Assembly (NCBI GenBank): GCA_023420895.1
Contig: JAEZUY010000029.1
Span: forward strand, 75,035 to 139,034
Direction of reading: 5' to 3'
Length of the DNA: 64,000 nucleotides
From: Bacillota bacterium
GTDB lineage: Bacteria > Bacillota > Clostridia > Tissierellales > Gottschalkiaceae
A model generated the notes under the pieces. The model had not been told where the DNA came from. It did not search any database and worked only from the letters and a program-made list of their open reading frames with translations. Below, piece by piece: positions 45,305 to 53,983 of the stretch; position 1 is the stretch's first letter, and each line of letters opens with the position of its first letter. The translations under genes were made by a program, and so were the position numbers.

Positions 45305-45808
45305 ATGAAAACAAAGGATCTAGTAGTAGCGGCAGTTCTTCTGGCGCTGGGAACGATACTTCACGCTATAATGCCGCCTTTATTCGCAGGGATAAAGCCT
45401 GATTTTCTTTTGGCGATGATGTTCCTTGCAATAATATATAAAGCGGAAGCTAAGAACATGATAGCTATAGGAATAGTTGCCGGAATAATAGCGGCTATGA
45501 CTACAGGAATGCCTGGAGGGCAGATTCCTTCTATCGTGGATAAATTAGGTTCTGCAGTTGCAGTGTTCTTCATACTGAAAGCTATGGGCAGAATCACTAG
45601 TGTTAAAGCGGCGGTTGTCGGATTCATCGGAACTGTTATTTCAGGAATTCTTTTCCTTTCATCACTTCTGGCTATAGGACAGATTGCAGGAGGAAAAGAA
45701 ATACTCGCTATGCTTCAGTCTGTAGTTCTTCTCACAGCAGTTATGAATGCAATAATAATGGTAATAGCTTATAATATTATGAACAAAGTAACTTCGAGAA
45801 GAATATAG
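45305..45808 (+). CDS. trpP: Tryptophan transporter TrpP-like (ECF S-component type)
   Basis: 167 residues, about five membrane helices. It resembles Bacillus TrpP (YhaG) along its length: MKTKDLVVAAVLLALG, AIMPPLFAGIKPDFLLAMMF, GIIAAMTTGMPGGQIPSIVDK and GFIGTVISGILFLS. Start at ATG 45305, preceded by AGAGAGGT. It would import tryptophan; whether it needs the shared ECF energising module cannot be told here. Single gene with its own promoter. Confidence 0.88.
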   Translation: MKTKDLVVAAVLLALGTILHAIMPPLFAGIKPDFLLAMMFLAIIYKAEAKNMIAIGIVAGIIAAMTTGMPGGQIPSIVDKLGSAVAVFFILKAMGRITSVKAAVVGFIGTVISGILFLSSLLAIGQIAGGKEILAMLQSVVLLTAVMNAIIMVIAYNIMNKVTSRRI

Positions 45809-45922
45809 GAATTGAATCCCGGAAAATCTGCAAAAGAGAATATTTTTAATTATTAATAGATAATAATTGAAAATATGTTATAATTAGGATAAGACAGTAT
45901 CTTTGACTTAGGAGGATTTTTG
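45776..45922 (+). other. Leader region of the BMC gene
   Basis: An extended -10 TGTTATAAT (45876-45884) lies about 39 bases before the start, followed by a TTAGGAGG ribosome site. No riboswitch fold was recognised. Confidence 0.45.
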
Positions 45923-46201
45923 ATGAGAAAAGCACTAGGAATGATAGAAACTTACGGACTTACACCTTCGATAGAAGCTGCTGACGCAATGGTTAAGGCA
46001 GCAAGCGTTGAGCTTGAAGGATATAAGTCAACAGGGGCAGGACATGTTACAGTAATGGTAAGAGGAGACGTTGGAGCAGTTAGAGCGGCAGTAGACGCCG
46101 GAGCGGATATGGCTAGACAGTACGGAACTGTAATAGCTGTGCACGTTATACCAGCTCCACACGAAGAAACAGACAAAGCCCTTAAAGACAAACTATTATA
46201 A
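45923..46201 (+). CDS. Bacterial microcompartment shell protein (single BMC domain)
   Basis: 92 residues, a canonical hexamer-type BMC domain: ALGMIETYGLTPSIEAADAM, VELEGYKS, VTVMVRGDVGAVRAAVDAGA and VIAVHVIPAPHEE, close to PduA/EutM/CcmK. The pore segment reads STGAGHV where EutM/PduA-type proteins have a KIGSGxV-like loop. The gene has its own promoter, a TTAGGAGG site and a strong terminator. No other shell, aldehyde dehydrogenase or cargo gene is near. Confidence 0.95.
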   Translation: MRKALGMIETYGLTPSIEAADAMVKAASVELEGYKSTGAGHVTVMVRGDVGAVRAAVDAGADMARQYGTVIAVHVIPAPHEETDKALKDKLL

Positions 46202-46220
46202 TCAGTTAGGAAATACAAGA

Positions 46221-46251
46221 GGAAATACAATTCGATTGTATTTCCTTTTTT
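46221..46251 (+). terminator. Terminator of the BMC gene
   Basis: GGAAATACAAT (46221-46231) pairs with ATTGTATTTCC (46235-46245) and six T follow. A second GGAAATACAA at 46209-46218 could pair with the same right arm. Confidence 0.92.
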
Positions 46252-46283
46252 GTGGGGAAAAATAAGAATAGGAGATGAAAGCT

Positions 46284-47465
46284 TTGAGCAAGAGTTTTTT
46301 AGAAGATGTGAAAGTTGTTCAGGCTATAGACAGACTAGAAGCGATAGCTTCAGAACTGAAAGATATTTTTGTTGAAAGAGACAATGCAATAGAGAACAGC
46401 ATAAAAGCACTTATAACAGGACAGGCAGTGCTGCTTGTAGGACCTCCGGGAACTGCAAAATCGGCGCTGGCTACAGAACTGTGCAGAAGAATAGATCACG
46501 GAAGATATTTCTCGTGGCTTCTTAACAGAACTTCGGACCCTGCAGAAATACTAGGACCGTTCAGTATAAAAGAGATGGAAAATGATAAATTCGTAAGAGT
46601 TACGAAAAACAAGCTTCCAGAAGCTGAGATAGTTTTCCTTGACGAAGTCTTTAAGTGTAATGAACCTACACTTAATATACTTCTTCCGATAATAAACGAG
46701 AAAGTATTCTACAATGACGGAAATCCGATTCCGGTACCGCTGATAACACTATTTGCGGCATCGAACGAATTCCCTGAAGAAGAATCTCTTATGGCTCTGT
46801 ACGACAGAATGATTTACAGAATGTATGTGGATTATGTAGGCGATGTAGAGAACAAGATGCTTATGCTTAAGAGATCTTTAAATAGAAAAAAAGACGGAGA
46901 ATATACGACTATAAGTCTTAATGATATAAACTATTTAAGAGAGGCGCTTGATGAAATAGAAGTGAGCGAATCTATTCTTAAAGAATATATATACCTTATG
47001 AACGCGCTTCTTCAAGAAGGAGTAGTAGTTTCTGACAGAAGACAGAATGAGGCTCTTAAAGTTCTAAAAGCGAACGCGCTTATAAACAAGAGAGACGAAG
47101 TAATTACAGAAGACTTCAATTCTCTAAGAGACGTTTTATGGAACGATCTTGAAGACATAGAGATAATAGATGAAGTGCTTAAAGAAAGACTTCTTTCACC
47201 TTTCGAAAAAGAATACAATTATGTGAGAGAAAGATACGACAGCTTAGTCGGATCTACTAAAAATATGAATGACACTAGAATGCTTGTAGAAGTCAAAGGT
47301 TCTGCAGAACTTGTAAAAGACAAGGTCGACAGATTCCTTAAAGACAAAGAGCTTATGGATGAAAGAAATATAAATAAATTCACAGCTCTTCAGAAAGAAA
47401 TCGAGAGATTTTTAGAAAATCTTCAGAGCCAGATAGGCGATGAAGAAGACATGATGATGTATTAA
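46284..47465 (+). CDS. MoxR-family AAA+ ATPase (RavA-like)
   Basis: 393 residues. AAA+ core: GQAVLLVGPPGTAKSALATEL (key part GPPGTAKS, Walker A), LLNRTSDPAEILGPFS, IVFLDEVFKCNEPTLN (Walker B) and the sensor region FAASNEFPEEE. A helical C-terminal part follows. TTG 46284 (MSKSFLE) fits the AGGAG site better than ATG 46275, which abuts it. It precedes a VWA gene, the RavA-ViaA arrangement; such pairs act as chaperones for metal-centre or membrane complexes. The client is unknown. Confidence 0.9.
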   Translation: MSKSFLEDVKVVQAIDRLEAIASELKDIFVERDNAIENSIKALITGQAVLLVGPPGTAKSALATELCRRIDHGRYFSWLLNRTSDPAEILGPFSIKEMENDKFVRVTKNKLPEAEIVFLDEVFKCNEPTLNILLPIINEKVFYNDGNPIPVPLITLFAASNEFPEEESLMALYDRMIYRMYVDYVGDVENKMLMLKRSLNRKKDGEYTTISLNDINYLREALDEIEVSESILKEYIYLMNALLQEGVVVSDRRQNEALKVLKANALINKRDEVITEDFNSLRDVLWNDLEDIEIIDEVLKERLLSPFEKEYNYVRERYDSLVGSTKNMNDTRMLVEVKGSAELVKDKVDRFLKDKELMDERNINKFTALQKEIERFLENLQSQIGDEEDMMMY

Positions 47466-47479
47466 TAGGAAGTGTTTTA

Positions 47480-48859
47480 ATGAACAGTGTAGCAGTTAGT
47501 CCTGTAGAACTCGATATATACAGCAATATATTTCAGACTTCAAAGAGACTGAGAAAATTCTTCGATGAGGCAAGAGAAATATTTCCTCCGATAGACAGTC
47601 TGTCTGAAGATATATATATACTCGTTTTCAAAAACAGGATAAATTTTGAACCTGAGAAAGATTTAGACGGCAGATATCTTCTGAACAGCAGGATAACTCA
47701 GGAGATAGATGAAAATTATGAAGTCAATGCGATTAGAAAGAGAACTACTTTTAAATATCTCAATTCTATAGTTGCAACGGAGTTTATAATAAGAGAAGCC
47801 GTCAAAAATATAGAGGAACTCGAAGAACAGAATTTTGAGTTCAAGAATATGATGAAAGCGTATAGAAAGAACTTCAGCATATACGATGAAGAGAAAGACA
47901 GAGAATATTATGAAAAACTTGCAGAAGACATGTATGAAATAATGTTCGCAAGCAACTTCTTCTATAAGACTCTGAGCAGTGCTTACAAGGAAATGATGGC
48001 TACATTGAACTCCATAAATTCATGGGGACTCGATGACGGAAAACTCACACCGGAATCGTATGATGAAAAAGTAGTCGTGAGCAGCAAACTGAGAAAGATG
48101 AAGAAGGTCAGAGATATTTCTGAAATGACGGGAAGATTCAGAGCATCAGCGAGCAATCTTCAGAGAAAGAAGACTAGAGAGCAGGGACAGGAAATCTGCG
48201 GAGTTGAAATTGGAAATGAAATTCACAAAGTTCTGCCTTCAGAAAGAATGCTTCTCGGAAATAAAAAGACGAAGAAGAGCTTTATGAAGAAGTACACTCA
48301 GAAAGAGCTTCTTTCATATAAATACAGGAACAACAGAATTCAGTCTAAAGGACCGATAATATGCTGTGTGGATACTTCCACATCAATGGAGGGAGACCTT
48401 GAAGTATGGTCAAAGTCGGTTGCACTCACTCTTCTCGATATAGCTCATAAACAGAGAAGAGATTTTGTGGCGATTCTTTTCTCATACAAGGTCGGAGCAG
48501 TGATTGAATTCACTAAGAACAGAATAGATCCTAAGAAGATATACGATCTTGCAACTCTGTTCTTTGGAAGCGGCACGAATTTCGTAGAGCCGCTGACAGA
48601 AAGTTTAAAGCTTCTGAACACCTACAGATATAAATATGCAGATATAATATTTATAACGGACGGAGAAGCTCCGCTTGACGATGAATTTATAGAAGAATTT
48701 AAAGCTGTAAAAGAGAAAAAGCAGTTCAGAATGATAACAGTGAACGTTTCTGACGAGATAGAAGAAGCGCTCAATGAGATAAACGATATTCAGCTTCTTC
48801 TCAGAGATCTAACTGATGAAGAAGTGGAAAAAACTAATGAAACCATATTCTCTATTTAG
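47480..48859 (+). CDS. VWA-domain protein (ViaA-like)
   Basis: 459 residues: a helical N-terminal region (about 1-270) and a C-terminal von Willebrand A domain with the metal-binding DTSTSMEGD (DxSxS), FGSGTNFVEPL and ITDGEAPLDD. It starts 15 bases after the MoxR ATPase gene, and the two encoded proteins most likely act together. Its last codons form the left arm of a terminator. Confidence 0.9.
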   Translation: MNSVAVSPVELDIYSNIFQTSKRLRKFFDEAREIFPPIDSLSEDIYILVFKNRINFEPEKDLDGRYLLNSRITQEIDENYEVNAIRKRTTFKYLNSIVATEFIIREAVKNIEELEEQNFEFKNMMKAYRKNFSIYDEEKDREYYEKLAEDMYEIMFASNFFYKTLSSAYKEMMATLNSINSWGLDDGKLTPESYDEKVVVSSKLRKMKKVRDISEMTGRFRASASNLQRKKTREQGQEICGVEIGNEIHKVLPSERMLLGNKKTKKSFMKKYTQKELLSYKYRNNRIQSKGPIICCVDTSTSMEGDLEVWSKSVALTLLDIAHKQRRDFVAILFSYKVGAVIEFTKNRIDPKKIYDLATLFFGSGTNFVEPLTESLKLLNTYRYKYADIIFITDGEAPLDDEFIEEFKAVKEKKQFRMITVNVSDEIEEALNEINDIQLLLRDLTDEEVEKTNETIFSI

Positions 48860-48877
48860 GGGATATGGTTTTCTCTT
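48841..48877 (+). terminator. Terminator overlapping the viaA-like stop
   Basis: AACCATAT (48841-48848) pairs with ATATGGTT (48863-48870), then TTCTCTT. The stop codon at 48857-48859 lies in the loop. Confidence 0.6.
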
Positions 48878-48924
48878 GTAGAAAACTGAAATTTCTTCTA
48901 TACTTATATAGAGGGAGTGAAAAG

Positions 48925-49392
48925 ATGGATGCTTTATTAAAATATTACGAAAAGAATTCAATCTATGTGAATTTGTATAAGGATAAATACGAAGCTCTAA
49001 AGAAGATAAAGAAATATCTTCCTGATTCCGATGATGTGAAGATATACATATCTAATTTTTATGAACTGAATGTCGAAGAAACCGTATATATTTTTGGAAA
49101 CGACAGAATGCTGGAAGTGAGTTTTGAAATAAAAGACAGCAGTCTGACAACATCGTGCAGAGTGATGAAGTTTTCAGATCTGAAATCGTATCAGTTCGTA
49201 GAAGATACTGGATACAGGGCAGAAACTAAGCTGCTTCTTGAGTTTTCCGACAGAAGATTTCTTCTCAGCAACTATATTGAAAACTATGAAGAGCTTGAGA
49301 ATGAAGAAAATGAAGAGGCGGAAGAAAAGAAAAAAGCTATTAACAGCAAGATACTTGAAGGAATATTCGAGCATCTTCTGAAAAGAGCTTAG
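48925..49392 (+). CDS. Hypothetical protein
   Basis: 155 residues, no membrane helix or signal. The middle alternates short beta-like strands (VKIYISNFYEL, ETVYIFGNDRMLEVSFEIKD, KLLLEFSDRRFLLSNY) and then has an acidic helix (ENEENEEAEEKKKA); the strands resemble a PH-like fold, an inference only. ATG 48925 has GAGGGAGTG upstream; the longer frame to 48865 overlaps the viaA terminator. It is the third gene in the RavA/ViaA area. Confidence 0.55.
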   Translation: MDALLKYYEKNSIYVNLYKDKYEALKKIKKYLPDSDDVKIYISNFYELNVEETVYIFGNDRMLEVSFEIKDSSLTTSCRVMKFSDLKSYQFVEDTGYRAETKLLLEFSDRRFLLSNYIENYEELENEENEEAEEKKKAINSKILEGIFEHLLKRA

Positions 49393-49507
49393 CAGCAGAA
49401 AGACCGGGATTCGTTTTTACAGAAACCGGTGCAGATAAATTCCGATACAGAAAGATGCAGCGATGTCTGAGAATAGGAGACTAGCTGCTTGAAGAGGAGA
49501 ATATTTT

Positions 49508-50275
49508 ATGAAAAAGCCTATAATAGGAGTTCTGGGGTCGATGACGAGAGAGGTCATGCCCGCTAATGAAGTCCTTACCAGAGTCAGCGTTTCTATAGAC
49601 TATTTCAGAGCAGTCACTATGGCAGGAGGAATGCCCATAATGCTGCCTTTAACTGGAAAGGACAATATAAAAGCGCAGATATCGCTATGCGACGGTCTTC
49701 TGTTTCCTGGAGGAATGGATATAAGCCCGAGAGTTTACGGAGCAGAACCGCATCAGAACCTGAATGTCCATTCGCTTGAGCTCGATGAATATCAGCATGA
49801 GTTCATAAGAACAGTGGTAGAGGAGACTGACAAGCCGTTTCTGGCTGTATGCAGAGGATATCAGATGCTCAATATAGTGAAAGGCGGAGACTTGTATCAG
49901 GACCTTGCAGAAATTGAAGCAGATAAAAAGACAGATATAATAAAACATGTTCAGATGGCGGCAAGCAGTGAAGGAACGCATCTGATAGAAGTCTGGGAAG
50001 GAAATCCGCTTTACGATATGGTTGGAGACAGACACTATGTTAACAGTTATCATCACCAGGCAATAAAAAATCTTGGAAGAGATCTTGAAGTGATAGCGGA
50101 AGCTCCGGACGGAGTTATAGAGGCTGTTCAGCTTACGGACGGAAGCAGAAGTTTCGGTCTTGGAGTCCAGTGGCATCCTGAACATATGGCTCCTTCAGGA
50201 GACAAGACTTTCGGACTGTTTAAAATGCTGGTGGAAAAATCGCTTGAATATGCGGAAAACAGAGACAGAAAGTAA
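49508..50275 (+). CDS. Gamma-glutamyl-GABA hydrolase-family protein (class I amidotransferase fold)
   Basis: 255 residues, PuuD-like (peptidase C26). The catalytic Cys is in FLAVCRGYQMLNIVKGG, the His/Glu pair in VQWHPEHM; LLFPGGMDISPRVYG and NSYHHQAIKNLG are family marks. It would cleave gamma-glutamyl amides. No polyamine-degradation genes are adjacent, so the substrate is open. GAAGAGGAG ribosome site. Confidence 0.92.
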   Translation: MKKPIIGVLGSMTREVMPANEVLTRVSVSIDYFRAVTMAGGMPIMLPLTGKDNIKAQISLCDGLLFPGGMDISPRVYGAEPHQNLNVHSLELDEYQHEFIRTVVEETDKPFLAVCRGYQMLNIVKGGDLYQDLAEIEADKKTDIIKHVQMAASSEGTHLIEVWEGNPLYDMVGDRHYVNSYHHQAIKNLGRDLEVIAEAPDGVIEAVQLTDGSRSFGLGVQWHPEHMAPSGDKTFGLFKMLVEKSLEYAENRDRK

Positions 50276-50313
50276 AGTCTCAGATTATTTTAAAGTTTAG
50301 AAAGGACAGTGGA

Positions 50314-50691
50314 ATGGATAGCGGAATGGAAATGAAGGTCAGCCTTATAATAATGATGATAGGGTTTGTAGTGACTCTCGCAGGAGTTCTTCTTAAAAAA
50401 AGAGGTCATTCAGCTTCTTTAGAAGTGAAAGAGGACCCGAGATTCATAAACTACATGAAGAGGGCTGATTTTTTCAGAAACTTCGGAATACTGCTTGCAG
50501 TAACCATGTTTGCTGTGATGATTCTTCCGATATACTTCGGATATATAGGATTTGGAGCAATGGGACTGTATATACTGGCATATTCGATGCATATATCATC
50601 GGGAATACCGTATAAGAGAATAGTGTTCATGCAGGCGCTTGTAGTGGTAATAGCAGTAGTTTCGATATATATGCTTGTAAGCAGCAAATAG
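50314..50691 (+). CDS. Small membrane protein of unknown function
   Basis: 125 residues with about four membrane helices: LIIMMIGFVVTLAGVLL at the N-terminus, then a charged loop (KKRGHSASLEVKEDPRFINYMKRADF), then FGILLAVTMFAVMILPIYFGYIG and two more. I recognise no family. It follows the PuuD-like gene by 38 bases and ends at a terminator, so the two may be cotranscribed. Confidence 0.6.
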   Translation: MDSGMEMKVSLIIMMIGFVVTLAGVLLKKRGHSASLEVKEDPRFINYMKRADFFRNFGILLAVTMFAVMILPIYFGYIGFGAMGLYILAYSMHISSGIPYKRIVFMQALVVVIAVVSIYMLVSSK

Positions 50692-50692
50692 T

Positions 50693-50718
50693 GTCTCTTC
50701 ATATGAAGGGGCTTTTTT
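50693..50718 (+). terminator. Terminator upstream of the liv operon
   Basis: GTCTCTTC (50693-50700) pairs with GAAGGGGC (50705-50712, two G-U pairs) around ATAT, and six T follow. Confidence 0.8.
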
Positions 50719-50750
50719 GCTGTATAATACTATTAATAAAGCATGAATTA

Positions 50751-50759
50751 TGGTATAAT
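50751..50759 (+). promoter_or_regulatory. Extended -10 promoter of the liv operon
   Basis: TGGTATAAT at 50751-50759, 38 bases before the first start. A second TATAAT lies at 50723-50728. Confidence 0.6.
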
Positions 50760-50797
50760 TCATCTTATAATGTAAATAAATATAGGAGGATTTTCAT

Positions 50798-51976
50798 ATG
50801 AAGAGATTCAAAAAAATAGTATCTCTATTTTCTGCAGCAGTTCTTACAGCAGGACTTCTAGCAGGATGCGGAAACTCTGGAGATCAGGGTGCAGACAGCG
50901 GATCGAGCTCAGAAAATAGCGATGTAGTAAAAATTGGAATTATAGCTCCGCAAACTGGACAGGTTGCAGTTTACGGAAAAGCCGCTCTTAACGGAGCTCA
51001 GCTTGCAATCGACGAGTATAACGAGGCTGGAGGAATACTTGGCGGAAAGAAAATAGAAACAGTTGTTTATGACGACAAAGGTGACAACAATGAAGCTATA
51101 AACGCTTACAAGAAACTTACAACAAGTGACAATGTAGACGCTCTTATAGGACCAGTTATAAGTACTAACACACTTGCTATAGCACCGCTTGCAAGTAAAG
51201 ACGGTCTTCCAATGATAACACCTACTGGTACAGCAGAAGACATAACTATAGGAAACGACACTGTTTTCCGTTCATGCTTCACTGACGGACAGCAGGGAGA
51301 GATAATAGCTAAATACTCTCTAGAAGATCTTGGAGCTAAAAAGGTTGCAATACTTAACGAACAGACTGACTACGGTCAGGGACTTGCAAAAGCTTTCAAA
51401 CAATATGCAGAAGATAACGGAGCTGAAGTAGTTGCAGAGAAAGCTTACAGTTCAGGAGACAAAGACTTTAAATCAGCTATAACTGATATAAAAGCGGCAG
51501 ATCCTGACGTTGTATTCCTTGCAGGATACTACAACGAAGTTGCGCTGATAGGAAAACAGGCTAAAGAAGCAGGACTTGACGCTACACTAGTTGGTGGAGA
51601 CGGATGGGACGGAGTTCTTGAAATAGACCCAGCATCTATAGAAGGCGGATTCTTCAGTAACCACTACTCACCAGATGATGAAGATGAAGTAGTTCAGAAC
51701 TTTGTTACTAAGTACAAAGAGACTTACAACGGTGAAGAGCCTAAATCATTCTCAGCGCTTGGATACGACGCTGCGAAAACTATGATAGAAGCTATGGAAG
51801 CAGCAGGAAGCACTGACAAAGCTGCAGTGGTTGAAGCTCTTAAAGCAACAGACCTTCCTCTAGTTTCAGGAAAAACAAAATTCGATGAAAACGGAGATCC
51901 AATTAAAGAAGTTTCTATAATCAAAGTTGAAGACGGAAAATATAAACTAGAAACTAAAGTGTCTTTAGATAAGTAG
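50798..51976 (+). CDS. Branched-chain amino-acid ABC transporter, substrate-binding lipoprotein
   Basis: 392 residues. A signal peptide ends in the lipobox LLAGC (Cys at about residue 24), so it is lipid-anchored outside the membrane. The mature protein is a type I periplasmic-binding fold: VVKIGIIAPQTGQVAVYGKAALNGAQLAIDEYN, AYKKLTTSDNVDALIGPVIS and FSALGYDAAKTMIEAM, as in LivJ/LivK. It leads the livHMGF genes. The substrate is probably Leu/Ile/Val, but related systems take other amino acids. Confidence 0.94.
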   Translation: MKRFKKIVSLFSAAVLTAGLLAGCGNSGDQGADSGSSSENSDVVKIGIIAPQTGQVAVYGKAALNGAQLAIDEYNEAGGILGGKKIETVVYDDKGDNNEAINAYKKLTTSDNVDALIGPVISTNTLAIAPLASKDGLPMITPTGTAEDITIGNDTVFRSCFTDGQQGEIIAKYSLEDLGAKKVAILNEQTDYGQGLAKAFKQYAEDNGAEVVAEKAYSSGDKDFKSAITDIKAADPDVVFLAGYYNEVALIGKQAKEAGLDATLVGGDGWDGVLEIDPASIEGGFFSNHYSPDDEDEVVQNFVTKYKETYNGEEPKSFSALGYDAAKTMIEAMEAAGSTDKAAVVEALKATDLPLVSGKTKFDENGDPIKEVSIIKVEDGKYKLETKVSLDK

Positions 51977-51998
51977 TTTAAAATAACTGTTTTAAATT

Positions 51999-52029
51999 AA
52001 AAGGAAACTATGTCTATAGTTTCCTTTTA
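51999..52029 (+). terminator. Hairpin between binding-protein gene and livH
   Basis: A 13-base stem (51999-52011 with 52016-52028) around GTCT. It ends in TTTT then AATAATT, so it may be a partial terminator favouring the binding protein over the membrane genes. Confidence 0.65.
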
Positions 52030-52117
52030 ATAATTATGCTTGAGTACAGAAATACGGAAATACAGAAAAGAAGCAGAACAAATTAAAAGAAATACAGAAA
52101 TATAGGAGGAGAAAACT

Positions 52118-52993
52118 GTGGAAAAGTTTATTCAGCAGCTGATTAACGGACTGCATGTCGGCAGTATTTATGCTCTTATAGCTCTGGGTTATACAATGGT
52201 TTACGGAATTATACAGCTTATAAACTTCGCACACGGTGATATTCTGATGATAGGCGCATTCTCAGCGTATTTCATGATATCAGCGGGTCTGCCTTTCTGG
52301 CTAGTTATATTGATAAGTATAATTCTATGTATAATAATCGGAGTTGTAATAGAGAAGTTTGCGTATAAACCTCTTAGAGATGCACCGAGAATATCGGCTC
52401 TTATTACAGCGATAGCTGTGAGTTTGTTTATTGAAAACTTGTTTATGGTCCTCTTCAAGCCGGACCCTAGACCGTTCCCTCAGGTGCTCAGTCTTCCAAG
52501 TTTAAACTTAGGGGGAGTACAGATAGACGGTATAACTATAGTTACAATAGTAGTATCAGTTGTACTTATGATAGCGCTTGAAATATTCGTCAACAAGACG
52601 AAAAACGGAAAAGCGATGAAAGCTACATCGCAGGATGCTCAGGCATCGACACTTATGGGGATAAATATCAACAAGACGATATCTATAACTTTCGCCGTAG
52701 GTTCGGGGCTTGCAGCAGTAGGGGGAATCCTCTACAGTATGGCATATCCTCTGATAGACCCTTATATGGGTATGATGCCGGGACTTAAAGCATTCGTTGC
52801 CGCAGTTCTTGGAGGAATCGGTATAATCCCTGGAGCGATGCTCGGAGGAGTTATAATGGGGATTGCCGAAAGTATGACGAAATCGTATATATCTTCGCAG
52901 CTTTCAGATGCCGTAGTTTTCGGAATTCTGATAATAGTGCTTTTAGTTAAGCCTGCAGGTATATTCGGAAAAAATACCAGAGAGAAAGTGTAG
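52118..52993 (+). CDS. livH: Branched-chain amino-acid ABC transporter permease LivH
   Basis: 291 residues, about eight membrane helices. It starts FIQQLINGLHVGSIYALIALGYTMVYGIIQLINFAHGD (key parts: GSIYALIALGYTMVYG, NFAHGD) and has MGININKTISITFAVGSGLAAVGGIL and KAFVAAVLGGIGIIPGAMLGG, standard LivH. GTG start with a GGAGGAG site. Confidence 0.96.
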   Translation: MEKFIQQLINGLHVGSIYALIALGYTMVYGIIQLINFAHGDILMIGAFSAYFMISAGLPFWLVILISIILCIIIGVVIEKFAYKPLRDAPRISALITAIAVSLFIENLFMVLFKPDPRPFPQVLSLPSLNLGGVQIDGITIVTIVVSVVLMIALEIFVNKTKNGKAMKATSQDAQASTLMGININKTISITFAVGSGLAAVGGILYSMAYPLIDPYMGMMPGLKAFVAAVLGGIGIIPGAMLGGVIMGIAESMTKSYISSQLSDAVVFGILIIVLLVKPAGIFGKNTREKV

Positions 52994-53002
52994 GTGTGAA
53001 AT

Positions 53003-53983
53003 ATGGCAAATAACAGAAAAAGATATGCATTGAACTTAGCTGCTGTCATAATAGTATTTGCAGTATTCAGACTTCTCATGAGCTCTGGGATTCTGGATGC
53101 CTATTACGAAGGTATTCTTATAATGGTAGGTATAAATATAATACTTGCTGCAAGTCTTAACATGACAACAGGATTTCTGGGCGAACTTACGCTCGGGCAC
53201 GCCGGGTTTATGGCCGTAGGAGCCTATTCATCGGCAATATTCACTATGAATACAAATATGGGACTTCCTGACACTATAATCCTTTTAATATCTTTAGTAG
53301 TTGGAGGAATTATAGCAGGAATCTTCGGATTCATAGTTGGAGTTCCAGCACTGAGACTTAGAGGAGACTATCTTGGGATCATAACTCTAGGTTTCGGAGA
53401 AATCATAAGAGTTCTTCTGGTGAACCTTGAAATAACAGGAGGAGCTCTTGGACTTAGAGGGATAATGCCTTATTCTACATTTACAAACATATACTGGATA
53501 ATGGCTGTAATCGTAATGATTATATTCTCTCTTATGAATTCAAGATACGGAAGAAGTATCATCTCGATAAGAGAAAACGAAATAGCTTCAGAAGCTGTGG
53601 GTATAAACACTTCTTTCTACAAGATATTCACATTCGTTCTTTCTGCATTCTTCGCAGGAGTTGCAGGAGGACTGTTTGCGCACTATATGACAGTTCTGGA
53701 CCCTAAAAAGTTCAACTTCATGTTCTCGATAGAGATACTGGTTATGGTTGTTCTTGGGGGTATGGGAAGTATAACAGGTTCTATAATAGCCGCTATAATT
53801 CTTACATTCCTTCCGGAGCTTTTAAGAGAATTCTCAGACTACAGACTTCTCATTTACTCATTAGTGCTTCTTCTTATGATGCTTTTCAGACCGAAAGGAC
53901 TTTTAGGAACGAAAGAGTTCTCGCTTTTCGGAAGACGTTCTAAAGAAGACGTGAAGACATCCGGTCTCGGAGGTGAAGAATAA
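53003..53983 (+). CDS. livM: Branched-chain amino-acid ABC transporter permease LivM
   Basis: 326 residues, multi-pass. It shows NIILAASLNMTTGFLGELTLGHAGFMAVGAY, LRGDYLGIITLGFGEIIR, LLVNLEITGGALGLRGI and VVLGGMGSITGSIIAA. Together with LivH it forms the membrane channel. Its TAA overlaps the livG ATG by one base. Confidence 0.96.
   Translation: MANNRKRYALNLAAVIIVFAVFRLLMSSGILDAYYEGILIMVGINIILAASLNMTTGFLGELTLGHAGFMAVGAYSSAIFTMNTNMGLPDTIILLISLVVGGIIAGIFGFIVGVPALRLRGDYLGIITLGFGEIIRVLLVNLEITGGALGLRGIMPYSTFTNIYWIMAVIVMIIFSLMNSRYGRSIISIRENEIASEAVGINTSFYKIFTFVLSAFFAGVAGGLFAHYMTVLDPKKFNFMFSIEILVMVVLGGMGSITGSIIAAIILTFLPELLREFSDYRLLIYSLVLLLMMLFRPKGLLGTKEFSLFGRRSKEDVKTSGLGGEE

Noticed and set aside
49393..49507. 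Hairpin ACCGG/CCGGT before the PuuD-like gene as a terminator
   Set aside because: Stem is only five bases with a long loop and no T run.
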